Source: Zygnema circumcarinatum
Lineage: Eukaryota > Streptophyta > Zygnematophyceae > Zygnematales > Zygnemataceae
Assembly: GCA_037447605.1 (NCBI GenBank)
Contig: CM074805.1
Location: 2,962,531-3,026,530, forward strand
DNA length: 64,000 bases
Direction: 5' to 3'
Of the stretch, positions 12,801 to 23,835 are shown in pieces. Positions within the stretch are counted from its first letter, which is position 1. Every line of letters begins with the position of its first letter. Position numbers and translations under genes: made by a program. The notes below the pieces were generated by a model that had not been told where the DNA came from, made no database searches, and saw nothing but the letters and a program-made list of their open reading frames with translations.

Positions 12801-15800
12801 CCACATTTTGCTTCCGTTTAGCATATATCCACCGTCCACTTTATCGGCTCGGCAGCGCATGCTGACAACATCGGACCCCGCTGTATACCATCCGGCCCGA
12901 AATACAGCCCAAGATCCCAAGGGTTGAAGGCACAAATGAAAAGGGGTGTCTTTGTACGGGAGAAAATTTGGAATGATCCCCTTCAGTAAGAGATAAGTTC
13001 TAATAGGAAGCACTTCCGCAATAGCAGTAAAGGAAGAACGCAACAGCACCAAAGACTTCCACACTAGCCTTTCTTGTAAAGTGGCTAAGGTGCCAACCCC
13101 ATATTCTCTTGTTTTTTACTCTACTTGACTCCTTACAAACGTTGAAGGGACCTCTTCTAACATTTTGACTGCTAAATACAACTATCACTGTCACCCATCT
13201 CCCTTCTAGTGCGGAGAGAGCCCTATACACCTTTTCAACATAGAGACTGTGCTCCTTATAAAATTACGCTGGCTTTCAAAGACGATTCCATAGCAGAAAT
13301 ACTTTCAGATCATCACAAACACTTCAAGCATAGCATCTCTCCCTGCCACACAGAATCCGCACTAACCCACCCCAGTTCATCTCCTTTCTTGGCCTATTGA
13401 TGTACATAGCTCACTGCCATACTACTGACTTTATGTTCGTTAGAAGCTCCAGAGGGCTTACAGTTTGCTTCACTCATTGAAAGCGCACCAATGTGCTCAC
13501 CACTCACAAGCTGCGATTGCAATTCCACAGTGACACGCTCAACAACAATTTAGTACCCATTCATTACCTCAAATATCCCGCATGCCAATCACGTGAGGTG
13601 CCTAGGCTTGTGGTTTATACAAACCGCAGTTGTCTAGCAACTTTACAAACTTTATTGCACGTTTCGACCATTCATGCCCCATCATCACCAAAGGCTCAAA
13701 CTACAGATCAGGGAACCTACTCCACAAATTCCAGGTTCCAGGCCACAGCCAACTATGAAAAGTTGGTACACCAGTTGAATCAGAATAAAATATTGTATCA
13801 CAGGCTGCAGACAGGACCATCACGATTAATGTTTGTGGATGTCTTGAAATTCATTACCAGATCAGCTCAGATCCTGCTCACAACGTAGGGCGTCAACAGT
13901 ACTAAAGGGTTTAGGTGCAAGATAGACGCAAAGACTCTGTGTGGACTGCACCTTTGGGAGGTACTTCTCTTTCTGTGCTGTAGTGCCATGGCGTACCTGC
14001 ACGTCCAAACATGCATGCTGGTGTCATGGAGCAGTGCTGCAAAGCCAGCAAAACCCCAAACCCCACAGTACATGCAGAAGTTTGAATGGCTCTCGGACAT
14101 GAACCTCATACCAGCTGTGCATGAATCGCATGGGCTAAGCGCTCAAGGATAAGAAGAAGCATGGACTAGACCAATTGTGAAGTAAAAACGACATATAAAG
14201 TCTATTATTCATGAGTACCCCAGGGATTTTTAGGGTTCCTTGTTGGTAAACTTAGAGAATTGATGGAGCAAACCAGTGGAAATGGGTTTGCAAAGGAAAA
14301 GACGCTAAGCCATCCCTAACCAGACAACTTTGCTTACTAGCTGGTTGATGCAGAGGTTAGAATGCGCGCCGTACGAGAGGGCGACTGACGCGGAGGCTCT
14401 GCTCAGCTCCTCCATAGCAATGCAGTGGAAGAGATAGCCAAGGCCCAAACCTCCATATTCCTCTGTCCTTCCACCATAGCGTCGAAACTGCCACTTTACG
14501 TTACATCTCACAAAATCAACTGAAAACAACAGAAATTTTACATTCCAAATACGATGCAGGTTGAACCTTTTGCAGAAATCAACAGACTGTTTACCCATGT
14601 CATCTCCCCAAAACGGTTAATACATTGGTACAATCAACAAACATAAGCTTGTGAACTTCTTCCATTTGAGGGGGCGTTTCTGACATACCAATCTAAGGTT
14701 TCACGAATGAGACTTGAACTTATGCAGCAATTCCATGCCTACGACTATAAGTCCCAGATCATTATTGTATCGCACCAACCCTGCTTAGCCGAAACAGGTA
14801 CAACCAGCGAAACTTCAATTGTTCTTCAAACCGATCAGAATGAGAAGAAGCCTCTTGCCACAGCAAACTTAAGATATGAAACCATTTTGAAACCACCTAA
14901 GTGCCAAACTTCAACGAGGCAGAAAACTAATCGTGGGTCCAGAGTTTATCCAAAACCTATAAGACTATTGGCAAATATGCCAACACATTTTGACTTGCCA
15001 GTCATCCATGAGTGACTTCACTCAAAAACCGTGGTTATCAAAACAGAATCTCAATAGCTGCCCACTAACCTGGCACGGTAATGCCATGAAGATTGAAGTC
15101 ACCCATACGGCGCCATAGGTCAACCTCCTGCATTGGCATAGTGAATATTGACCAGGAAATCAATCACATGATTTTACTTCGCATATACATTGGCCAACAC
15201 AGTCCAAACATTCTTTTGCAATTTATACAATTTTGCACTGCTAGCTGGTTGTAGCATGATAAGTTTGTATACAAAACGAACAGATTTTAGTGAAATGTCA
15301 ATCGAGAAAATGTGTTCGACCGCCCATAATACACATAAATGAAGCTATAAAAGTCCTCGTCAGCAATAACTGCCGTTCTTCAGATGCTTTCGTGCCATTC
15401 ACACTCACCCGAGGGAACGAATTGGATTGGTCAATGGCAGCTGCATAAGGTGCAATCTCCACTTGTGCGAAGCGTTTGACACTTTCTTTAAACTGATCTC
15501 AATCACACAGATGAAAATGGAGGGACACGCCAGCACAGGAAAAAATGGTGAACAACGAGCTCTAAGCAAGGAAAACTCAACCTATCCACTCATTCCCTGA
15601 TGAACCAGTCACTAGCGCACATGAAAAACGCTTTTCAGGTTTGACCGATGAACTACCGGTGGTTCCTTAAATTTGTCGATGGGATTTTTTTCTATCCTGA
15701 CTGATGAAAGATTGAGCAGTGGTGAGTCTGCCCTTTTTTAATGCAGCGAATACCATATTGCTGCTTTGCGCAAAGACATTGAGATGTTGGTCTGGAAAAG

Positions 15801-16667
15801 GAAATACTCAGGCCTCATCCGCATGCCCATCAAACTGAAAGGAATGTAACTTATGCCTGCAGAAACTATGTCACTTGAATATGACAACAGAAGACAAATG
15901 CGTACATTAGATTCACAGTCTATACCTGCAGTGCAGTCTCGTCCAACACTGAAGTGAATGAAGAAAGATTCCGCATGTTCTTCTTTCCATCGTTCGCATA
16001 AAGCATCTGTGACAAATCAAGTTGTGTCAACAGGAACAATCCCTATGCGCAACATTTATGAAAAGCATGATACATGGATCATCAAACGCTACATTCTGGA
16101 CCGTAATCTGCACAACAGCTCAAAAGGACCAAAGAAGCTCCGTATGTCCTTAGCTTCCTCGTCCCTGTGGCATATGATGCGTGTTTTCCCATTGGTGCAT
16201 CACACCACGCAGGTGAAATTTGCGAGAATCAACTTTCAAATTGAGATGATTACACGCAGAACCCGCGGCTTTTACCAACAGAGGCATGAGTACAGCTGTA
16301 AATTGGAGATTCTTTTGCAATAGAACAGTTTGAGTTTGTTTGTGTTTGTTTGTTGTTTTGTATTTTTTGTTGGAGTTCAGTTAGGGGAAGAGAGCGCTAT
16401 AGGTTTGCAGTTGAGACGAACAGGGAATGTATATTGCTGAACACACCTCCACAATCTCATACGTTGCTCGAGGCAAACATATTAAGTCATAACCTTACAC
16501 CGGACTCAGTACTGCAACGTAGGGCGTTTGAAACTCTTAGCTTCTACTCATTGACATTGCAAATGGAGCTGGAAGAACGTTCGAACTAGGAGTAGCACCT
16601 GCCAGGTAACAGCCACAGGACTCCGCCATGGTTGAATGCGGCTGCGCAGCCGTGCGAGCGTGGCCAT
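9854..16667 (-). CDS. IVD: Isovaleryl-CoA dehydrogenase, mitochondrial
   Basis: Flavin acyl-CoA dehydrogenase of leucine (and branched-chain) catabolism in the mitochondrial matrix, passing electrons to ETF. Exons on the minus strand: 16599-16667, 16074-16107, 15926-15948, 15409-15492, 15070-15127, 14338-14462, 13952-13996, 13462-13510, 12771-12880, 12533-12660, 12172-12236, 11823-11977, 11333-11373, 10829-10883, 10399-10455, 9854-10003 (about 415 aa, normal length). Diagnostic segments are [74 protein letters not shown] and [14 protein letters not shown]. The first exon encodes an Arg-rich presequence starting [15 protein letters not shown]. All junctions from 15948 downwards are phase-consistent and match the family. 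The 34-nt second exon (16074-16107) is inferred only because it repairs the phase between the leader and the 23-nt third exon, so treat it as provisional. The gene is divergent from the selenoprotein gene. Confidence 0.93.
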
Positions 16668-17066
16668 GGCGCCTGGATGGCGGCCAGGCCTCAGGGCGCA
16701 GGCAGGCAGGCTCCGAGGTGCGGCGGGCGCCAACTGGCCGCCCCCTTCTTCCTTCCCTGCGAGGTCCCGCCGCGGCCATGGCCGTCCAAGGCCGCTCCGC
16801 GTCACGGCCTGCCACGTCGGCGCAGGGACCCTGGGGAAGGCGGGGGCGGGGGCCGCTGCGATTGGAGGATTGGCTGCCAAAAATGACTGCCACGTGGCAG
16901 CCACGTGGCGTTGACTCTCATTTGGTCGACGCCACGGTGGTCGACGACCGCGGTGATCGTCGTCCGTCCGTCCGTCCGTCCGTCGTGGAGCGGTCGACCG
17001 GGTGCAGTGCGCCTGGAGGGAGGAAGGGAAGAAGACGCTCCTTCCCTGCTGAAGGCTGAAGGCTTC
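16668..17066. promoter_or_regulatory. Short shared divergent promoter with two G-boxes (IVD / selenoprotein U)
   Basis: Only 399 bp separate the ATG of IVD (minus) from the ATG of the selenoprotein gene (plus), so both promoters and 5' UTRs must lie here. The stretch is GC-rich. It carries two CACGTG G-boxes, at 16891-16896 and 16902-16907, each inside GCCACGTGGC. G-boxes are established bZIP/bHLH sites in the green lineage. Co-regulation of the two genes is inference. A short CCGT tetranucleotide run follows at about 16963-16983. Confidence 0.55.
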
Positions 17067-18904
17067 ATGGCTGCGCGGAGGCCGGAGGACCGCATGGCGG
17101 TAGCCATGGCCCTTCGAAATGTGGAGGTGGAGCGTGTCGTGGGGCCAGAAGGCGCTCTGTTTGTGCCCATGGGGACCTTTTGGAAGGATCAGGTGATTTT
17201 TTTGGATATGGTGGAGTCAATACTTTAAGACTTAATACTCAAATAACTGCACACACCCTCCTTTTACGCGCCCTTGTACAAAAATAAACCAAGAAATGAC
17301 GGCGTTTTATTAGATGATGCTTTTTAATCTCTTCGTTTTGGTGTTTTTCTGTTTTGTCACCTTTAAATCTGTTTCTGCACACGGGCTGTCGCAATTTCTT
17401 GCTTAGGCTTACGAAATACAGGCGATACTGTAGCCTCGCCGAGTCCCTTCGTATGCTTGTGTTTCAAAGGCCGGTTCTGTCGAGGGTCCTACTCTAGACT
17501 TCTAGAGTTTGAGTCTGGCAGGTGTATGGAACATTTGATGTGAAGCACAAGTGCCCCATTGAAATCTGGAACGTTAGTTGGCAACACACTGACTGACAGG
17601 CTTAACATCATATGTTTGGAAGCCGGCCTGCCTCACCTTTTCCCACTCACGTCGTCATCTTTTGTCTATGCACACTTGTTTCATTGAAGAGGCCTGCCGA
17701 GAATATGTAAGCCGTTGTTTCTTTTTTGGATCTTCAGTGTTCTCGCTTTGTTTCTCCCATGCTGACTATACAGGCAGTTGCCTTGTTTTTATATGGATGA
17801 AAGGTGGTGGTTATACACCTTCTACGACGGTTTGGGTGACGTCTTTGCCGTGGAGGAGCAATGGATATCTCGCGGGCGATTCCATACCTCCTCCAAGCTG
17901 GTGTTCGTGTAGTGGGCATAGGTGCGCTTCTTGGGGGAAAACGCCATCGCTTTGTCTGTTTACAATGTGCTTCAATGGATAAGAGGAGCTTGTGAAGGTC
18001 TCCGTGAGGAACTGCTGCATATGTCCTTTCAGTCTTGTTCCTAAAAGTAATTCTAAAGCTTCTGAATTTACTGAGATTGCCTCTGATCGGGACTCTACGG
18101 TTGGTCCATCACCGTGCAAATGATGGAAAAGGGTTTTTGGTACTTGACATTGAGATGATCTTGTGCTTGCCCTATGCAGGTCTTGAGACTCTTGGTGTAG
18201 AGGATTTTGTCGAGGGTGGATTCTGGAAAGGGGAGCTGTATATCGACAACGACAAGAAGGCATATAACGCCCTGTTGTTGAAATCGGTCGGCATTTGGGG
18301 AGCCATCTCACAGCTTATGTTAAATCGAAAAGTGAAAGCTGCACTAGCGCGTACCAAAACTGTTTCTGGCAATTTGGCGGGGGATGGCCTGTAAGTCACT
18401 TTCGCTTTCTTGCGCGCAATGGAAAGGAGAAAGGAAATATCAAGCGGATGGAGAGGATGCAGGACATCCTAATGTGTCATTTTTCGTTGTACTATTCTTG
18501 ATACTACATAATCCTATGCTTTGTAGATGCCGTTTCAGACTGCATGTCCAACAGCCGAGCTTACAAGATGCATCATAAAGAAACTAATGACCCATCCTCA
18601 TTTTTCTGTCAACCAAGGTCAACATGAGTTTTCGGCTGAAGTTTCAAAAGTCCGTAGTGCCTCTCTCAAACACCCCCATGCTGTTCGGGTGCTGGGTGGT
18701 TGCAGCCAACTTGGAGCCACGTTTGTTATGGAGGCGGGAGGGGCGACATTGTTGGACTATCGTCAGCAGAACTTCGCTGACCATCCTTCGCCGGAGCTTC
18801 TCTTGGAGACTTGTGGACTGCCTTCAACCCTCCTCCGCGAATCAATTGCCCAAGCTGTCAATGAGACTGAATGCGACGAGGATGTCTGTCGTACCGATCC
18901 ATAG
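17067..18904 (+). CDS. Selenoprotein U / PRXL2-family thioredoxin-fold protein with in-frame UGA (Sec)
   Basis: Four exons: 17067-17192, 17804-17921, 18180-18390, 18706-18904 (654 nt, 217 aa when TGA at 17837-17839 is read as selenocysteine, residue 54). The protein matches the AhpC/TSA-like PRXL2 (FAM213/SelU) family. Exon 2 reads VVVIHLLRRFG-U-RLCR, exactly where family members have LRRFGCxxC. It continues LLQAGVRVVGIG, GVEDFVEGGFWKGELYID, SGNLAGDGLQLGATFV. All splice phases agree, and no other stop interrupts the frame. The exon 2 acceptor (ATGAAAG) is not pyrimidine-ideal, but the next AG upstream would add a second TGA. Known family role: thiol/selenol redox. Vertebrate SelU carries UxxC at this site. 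Start: first in-frame ATG, 400 bp from the divergent IVD start. A SECIS-like hairpin follows in the 3' region (19045-19118). A plain pseudogene is less likely, since the only 'defect' falls on the active site. Confidence 0.88.
17837..17839 (+). other. In-frame TGA predicted to encode selenocysteine (Sec54)
   Basis: The codon lies between GGG (Gly) and CGT (Arg) in the motif RRFG-U-RLCR. The second redox residue, Cys57, is encoded by TGC at 17846-17848, giving the UxxC arrangement of selenoprotein U. Reading through is needed to join about 53 upstream residues with about 163 downstream residues, both of which match the same family. Recoding is inferred from position and from the downstream SECIS-like element. 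Confidence 0.85.
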
Positions 18905-19044
18905 ATGTTTCCAATCGAGAATGTCCGCCGCGGTCCAAGGAAAAAAATCGCATGGGCAGTTCAATTCTACGTGCCTTCTCATTGTATAGCATATGGAGGA
19001 TGATCAAACGAGTATCTGGGATTCCCTGCACCGGCAGTGCTTGA

Positions 19045-19118
19045 CAACCTGCATCAAACATGATGTCCCTTTTGGAAAATGCGCAAGCAGAACAAAAGCG
19101 ACTGAAGTAGTGTGGTTG
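19045..19118 (+). promoter_or_regulatory. SECIS-like element (form 2) in the 3' UTR of the selenoprotein gene
   Basis: It begins 140 nt (ATGA core 155 nt) after the stop codon at 18904. The 5' core is ATGA at 19060-19063 and the 3' core TGA is at 19103-19105, allowing the tandem G.A quartet. Helix II pairs 19065-19074 with 19093-19102 (nine pairs, one C.C mismatch). Unpaired A residues stand at 19076-19079, 12 nt after the core, as the SECIS consensus requires. Above them a mini-stem TGC/GCA (19080-19082 / 19087-19089) closes a GCAA loop, which makes it form 2. Below, CAACC (19045-19049) can pair with GGTTG (19114-19118) as helix I. The pairings were found by eye; folding energy was not computed. 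Confidence 0.82.
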
Positions 19119-19337
19119 CTGAGAGCTATCACGTAGCTGTTGCTTGTCAAGACTGCTCAACGTAGTATAAAGCGCCGGTGACGCAAATTCCAATCATTCG
19201 TATTATCTGGCAGCTGTGCTGTTGTTCATGTTCGTCTTGCAAAGTGGAATGAGCGATTGTGGTGTGTGTGCATGACTTTCTGTGCAAGATGGGAACACTA
19301 TTGTTCTTTTTCTTTTTTTCCCTCTGCCCAAGGGAAA

Positions 19338-19436
19338 GCAGTTAAAAAGCTCGTAGTTGGATTTTGGGTTGGAGCGGTCGGTCTGCCTCTACGGTTGAAC
19401 TGGCCTCGCCATCCTTCTTGCCGGGGACGCGCTTCT
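19338..19436 (+). pseudogene. Fragment of nuclear 18S rRNA (V4 region) outside rDNA
   Basis: The segment starts GCAGTTAAAAAGCTCGTAG, the universal eukaryotic SSU helix that opens V4. It runs through a typical green-lineage V4 start to CTTCTTGCCGGGGACGCGC near 19412-19432. Sequence on both sides is not rRNA-like, and about 100 bases cannot function as an rRNA. It is a dispersed rDNA fragment on the plus strand, 18 bp from a MITE. It may lie within or beyond the 3' UTR of the selenoprotein gene. Confidence 0.8.
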
Positions 19437-19454
19437 TCGTATATGCAGACATTA

Positions 19455-19751
19455 GGGGGAGTCAGACCTTGACCATCGCCAAATCAATTTCGTAAGGCTG
19501 TCGGGCGAATTAAGCATTGGCTACGTACGCATTTCGGTACGGCTGGGCTCAGCGAAGCCGCGGATCCCGAGCCGGAATTCGTACACGAACGAAGTGACTT
19601 TTAGTATAAGGAATTCGGGAATTTCGTAAGCGATGGTCAAGGACTGACTCCCCCTGTACACAACCGTAGCGAAATGCGTACCTAGCCAATGCTTAATTCA
19701 CCCGACAGGCTTACGAAATTGATTTGGCGATGGTCAAGGTCTGACTCCCCC
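19455..19751. mobile_element. Fold-back MITE (family A) with about 91-bp inverted arms and TA duplication
   Basis: The left arm 19455-19545 and the right arm 19661-19751 are inverted copies of one another with only a handful of differences. The termini are GGGGGAGTCAGACC and its complement. Both sides are flanked by TA (19453-19454, 19752-19753), the target duplication of Tc1/mariner-type elements. The interior (about 115 bp) contains a third, partial copy of the right terminus ending near 19655 with GACTCCCCCT. The element is non-coding and would form a long hairpin if transcribed. Confidence 0.8.
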
Positions 19752-19753
19752 TA

Positions 19754-21133
19754 TCATTTAGTCTGCGGGCTGGTTTCCAGATGTGTGCTGTCGACAGCGT
19801 TGGCAATCGCTCAGCGACTGTCAGATTGTCAATGACCAACTCCACTGGTCGGCCACAGAGAACTGCCGCTTCTGGTCAACACGCATCACCGCTTAGTTCT
19901 GACCGAACTGAAGTCTCATTTTAGGGCGGCTGCAAGGACAGCAATTCCTGGGATAACCATTTCCATTTCCCGCGGGAGCATATATCCGGATGACGACTGA
20001 TGCAGCTGCCGCTACGGAAAAGCGTCCGAGCAAGACGCAGCGAAACTTAAAGCTTGAAGCCAGCGCAATGCATACAGCGAAATTCAGTCCAATAGAACAT
20101 GCCAAACAATGGCAAAGAGGCGTGAACAAACAAGCCGAGGGAATGTGCCTTGCAGTACAGCATGTGACATAGCTGGCTGCCACAGTGTCCTTAAGCACCA
20201 CAAGCAACTCCAATCAGAATCACTGAATAATTAAAAACCATTCCTTCTGGTTGGGGAGGTGCGCTCATGAGCACCGCCGGCGCCACAATCCCTCCAACAG
20301 ATTGGAGATAGTCACGCGGTGCAAACACGTCATGTAAAGCGTCTGCTGCCAGCAATGGGCACACTGGCGATGACAACAGCCACAGCTAAAGAAAAGGCTA
20401 AGTTCATTTTCGCCTCAAAAAAAAAGAGAGGGAAATCACTTAGTCTTCAAACAGCCTTGCCTTGCGCAGTCACCCAGGCTGGACATCGCATTATCCGTGC
20501 GTTAGATTTACGGACCAGATCCAGGTCAGCATCACAGCCTCCTAAGGAAAAACTCGACACAGAAGAAGACAAATGACAGAACTCACACTGTCGGTGCACG
20601 GTGCAATTAGTACCTTCACCTCATGGCCCTTTGATCGCCAAATTTCAATAGTGTAAGAAAATTGCAGAAAAGTACATCTATCTGATTAACGAACGAGAGA
20701 CCAGTGATCCACAGTTCCTCAGACTCCATCTGCCTTCCACCACTCCCAAGCTCAAAGCATACTAAGCAAAAAAACCGTCGCAAACTCGGACGTTTCCTTT
20801 TGGAACGTCTCGCAACTCTCGGACTCAGGAATGCCGAGCCATATGGTCACCTTTTCTTAATGGGTCTACGACAAAGCTACCGGCAATATGGGAAAGGAAT
20901 GAAGTACATTGCACAGCAATAAGAAGTTTGATAAGGAAAAAAACGAGTTCTTAACCAAATACAAACAGCTCTTGCGACAACTCTTCGCCAACAAAATGCT
21001 CATCCAACAAATGCTCCTAGGTACAATATATAGCCCCATTCCTGTGCTTGTGCCTGGTTCTATCTCGAATAAAATTGGAGAAAGCGAACTCAACTTATCT
21101 GCATGGATCAATAGGCAGTTCGCCGATTGTTTT
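19754..21133. other. Intergenic between the MITE and the SAM synthetase 3' end
   Basis: The open frames in this stretch show no family motif and no convincing splice structure. The part next to 21133 is probably the 3' UTR of the minus-strand SAM synthetase gene. Nothing else is recognised. Confidence 0.45.
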
Positions 21134-23835
21134 CTACTCCGCCGCCTTCAAAGGCTTGACAGTCTCCCACGTGAAATCGGGGTCATTTCTACCGAAGTGG
21201 CCATAGGCAGCCGTCTTCTGGTACCTCTTGTTACCGCCGCGCTTCAAGTCGAGGGAGATGGCAATCATTCCTGGTCTGAAGTCGAAACTCTCCTTGACAA
21301 GCTTTAGAATTTCCTTGTCGGGAATCTTGCCGGTGCCATACGTGTCCACAAAGATAGACAACGGCTCCGGAACACCAATGGCGTACGAAACCTGGACAAA
21401 GTGAAGAAAATTCCAATAAAACATTCCAGTAAAGCTTGAGAAACGTGGTCCCATGTAGAAGGAAATGATAGACCAGCTGCAAAGGAGAGAACTTAACAAT
21501 CGCAAAAGTTGAAAAAGGGATTAAAGAAGCACTTTTTTTCAGAACAGAAGCCGGCAGCCTACTTCGATATGTCATGTGTAGCAGGTTCGTAGGTTGATTA
21601 CGATGAAATAAAACCATTAGGTTCAAGCCTCATCCTCCATGCCACAAGGCGGAAAGTCTGAAAAGTCAGTTCTATACCTGAACAATGGCTCGGCGGGCGA
21701 GCCCAGCAGCAACGATACTCTTTGCAGCCTGGCGCACAATGTAGGCACCTGAGCGATCCACTTTAGTCGGGTCCTTCCCAGAGAAGGCACCACCTCCATG
21801 GGCTCCCCAGCCACCATAAGTATCAATAATAATTTTCCTTCCAGTGAGACCCGCATCACCATGGGGTCCACCAATAACGAAACGACCGGAAGGGTTCAAA
21901 TGGAAAATCGTGTTTTCATCCAGGTACTTGGCAGGGATGACGGGCTTGATGACATACTCCATCAAGTCGGCAGCAATTTGGTCATTGGTGACCGTTTCAT
22001 CATGCTGGAAAGTAAAAGAAAACATGTACACAGACAGATCAACAAGAGGTGAAACTCGCAACATAGAAAATGATATGCAAGTAACTAAGTATTCATAAAT
22101 GATTGGCACTAGTCAGAAACTCCTCGAGTTAACCAATGCGAGCGTTAGTTCAGTACTTAAATCACTGCTGCCGTCAGTGATTAAAAACCGAAAAGCAGCA
22201 CTACAATGACGATTCAGCTCTAAATAGATCATAGACGTACAATCCCGTCAGAGATTGAACAGCCTAGACTGCAGCACCGTTCATCAGCACAAAAGTTGAA
22301 TACCCACGAACTAAGTAAAACACTCGTGATCAGTAGCAGGAGAGCATTCACAAACCTGAGTCGAAATAAGGACAGTGTGCACACGAATAGGTACCATAGC
22401 GCCACCCTCGTTCTTGTACTCCGCAGTCACCTGTGTCTTTCCATCAGGTCGCAGCCACCTGCATTTTCCCTCAAAAAAAAATCAATTAGAAGCAGCAGGA
22501 CGCAACATAGTAGGTCAGATCATTGAAGGTTGACAAAAATGCAATGTACATTCACATCCTGAAACGAGTTGACAAGGTAATCAAATTCAGTCCGCCCAAG
22601 TTCAAGAAACTGGAGTGCATACGTTCATGGACAAGACAGCGTAATTGCTTCCGGTACTTACTTGCAGGTTCCATTTTTCCTGACTTCAGTCAGCTTAGCT
22701 CCAAGCTTGGTAGCAAGAACGTGAGTCAAAGGCATCAGCTCCTCGGTTTCATCAGTAGCATAGCCAAACATGTGCCCTTGGTCACCAGCACCAATTTCTT
22801 CGGGCTTCTTTGTGCCCATTCCGTGCACGCCCTGGCCAATGTCGGGACTTTGAGCTTCAATGTTCACCAGAACCTGTGACGAACAGATAATTTATCAGGC
22901 ATTGAAGTAATAAAAGACAGAGCTTACAGAATACCTTTAGTGAAGCAAGAATATAACCATGAAAGAAAGAAACTGTTAAGAGGGAGACGAAGATCCGCGA
23001 CAAAATAAAACCCCGCCTCACTGTCACGGCGTCCAATAAAAAGTTCTTGAAATATGAATCAATCCGCATTGTCACAAAATCCTACGGAAAAACATTTCTG
23101 ATCTGAGATCTTAAAAACTCTCAAGGCTTAAATCTGCAAACCGGATCGGCAAAATAAAGAGGAGCTCTAACCTTGCAGGTGTCAGCGTCCAGTCCCACAG
23201 CCTCGGAAACAAATCCGATCTCACGGCAAGTGTCCCTCACAATTTTTTCGTAGTCAACTTGCGCGCTTGTGGTGATCTCACCAAAAATCATCACCATTCC
23301 GGTCTTTGTGCAACTCTCACAGGCGACCTTGCTATTAGGGTCTTGCTCCAAGCATGCATCCAAGACGGCATCTGAGACCTGCAAGCCATTCACGGCAAAG
23401 CGGGCAGAAAAGTTACAGCTTGCAGCAGTTACAGTTACAAAGCTATACCAGACATTTCTGTAATCAATAATAAATAGAGTTTACAATCAGAGCACACTCC
23501 AATTTCTGTTCATCGCACTGAAGTAACCATCTGTTATCTACCAATATCTGGAACGATCAACACGCAGTGCAGAATATACGTATCCAACTATGAAATAATC
23601 ATCCAACACCAACGCAATGGAATAACGAATCAGATCCTTCCGCCAGTCCCACCTTACACCGTTTCCGGGAATCTGCAAATCACAAACCAGACATCGATCA
23701 CACATATTCACCAAACAATACAACCATGCAGAGCACTACCGGCCGTCCACAAACTTCCGCACCCCTTACCTGATCGCAGAGCTTGTCGGGATGGCCCTCA
23801 TTCACTGATTCAGAGGTGAACAAGAAAGTCTCCAT
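21134..23835 (-). CDS. S-adenosylmethionine synthetase (methionine adenosyltransferase)
   Basis: Makes S-adenosylmethionine from methionine and ATP in the cytosol, the main methyl donor. Six exons on the minus strand: 23770-23835, 23172-23378, 22662-22873, 22356-22458, 21678-22004, 21134-21391. They sum to 1173 nt, 390 aa, the usual length for plants and algae, with all phases consistent. The start is [20 protein letters not shown]. Signature segments [15 protein letters not shown] (first MAT motif), [18 protein letters not shown] (second motif) and VDTYGTG are present and intact. Exon 1 is short, and the start codon lies about 350 bp from a large CATA microsatellite, so the proximal promoter is GC-rich and repeat-bounded. 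No frameshift or missing motif is seen. Confidence 0.97.

Noticed and set aside
17773-17803. Alternative acceptor CAG at 17771-17773 for exon 2 of the selenoprotein gene
   Set aside because: It would add a second in-frame TGA (17798-17800) and ten residues that do not match the family; the AAG acceptor at 17803 gives VVVIHLLRRFG directly.
17837-17839. TGA as a simple nonsense mutation in a dead gene
   Set aside because: The only disruption falls on the redox Cys position known to be Sec in SelU, the rest of the frame and splice sites are intact, and a SECIS-like hairpin follows.
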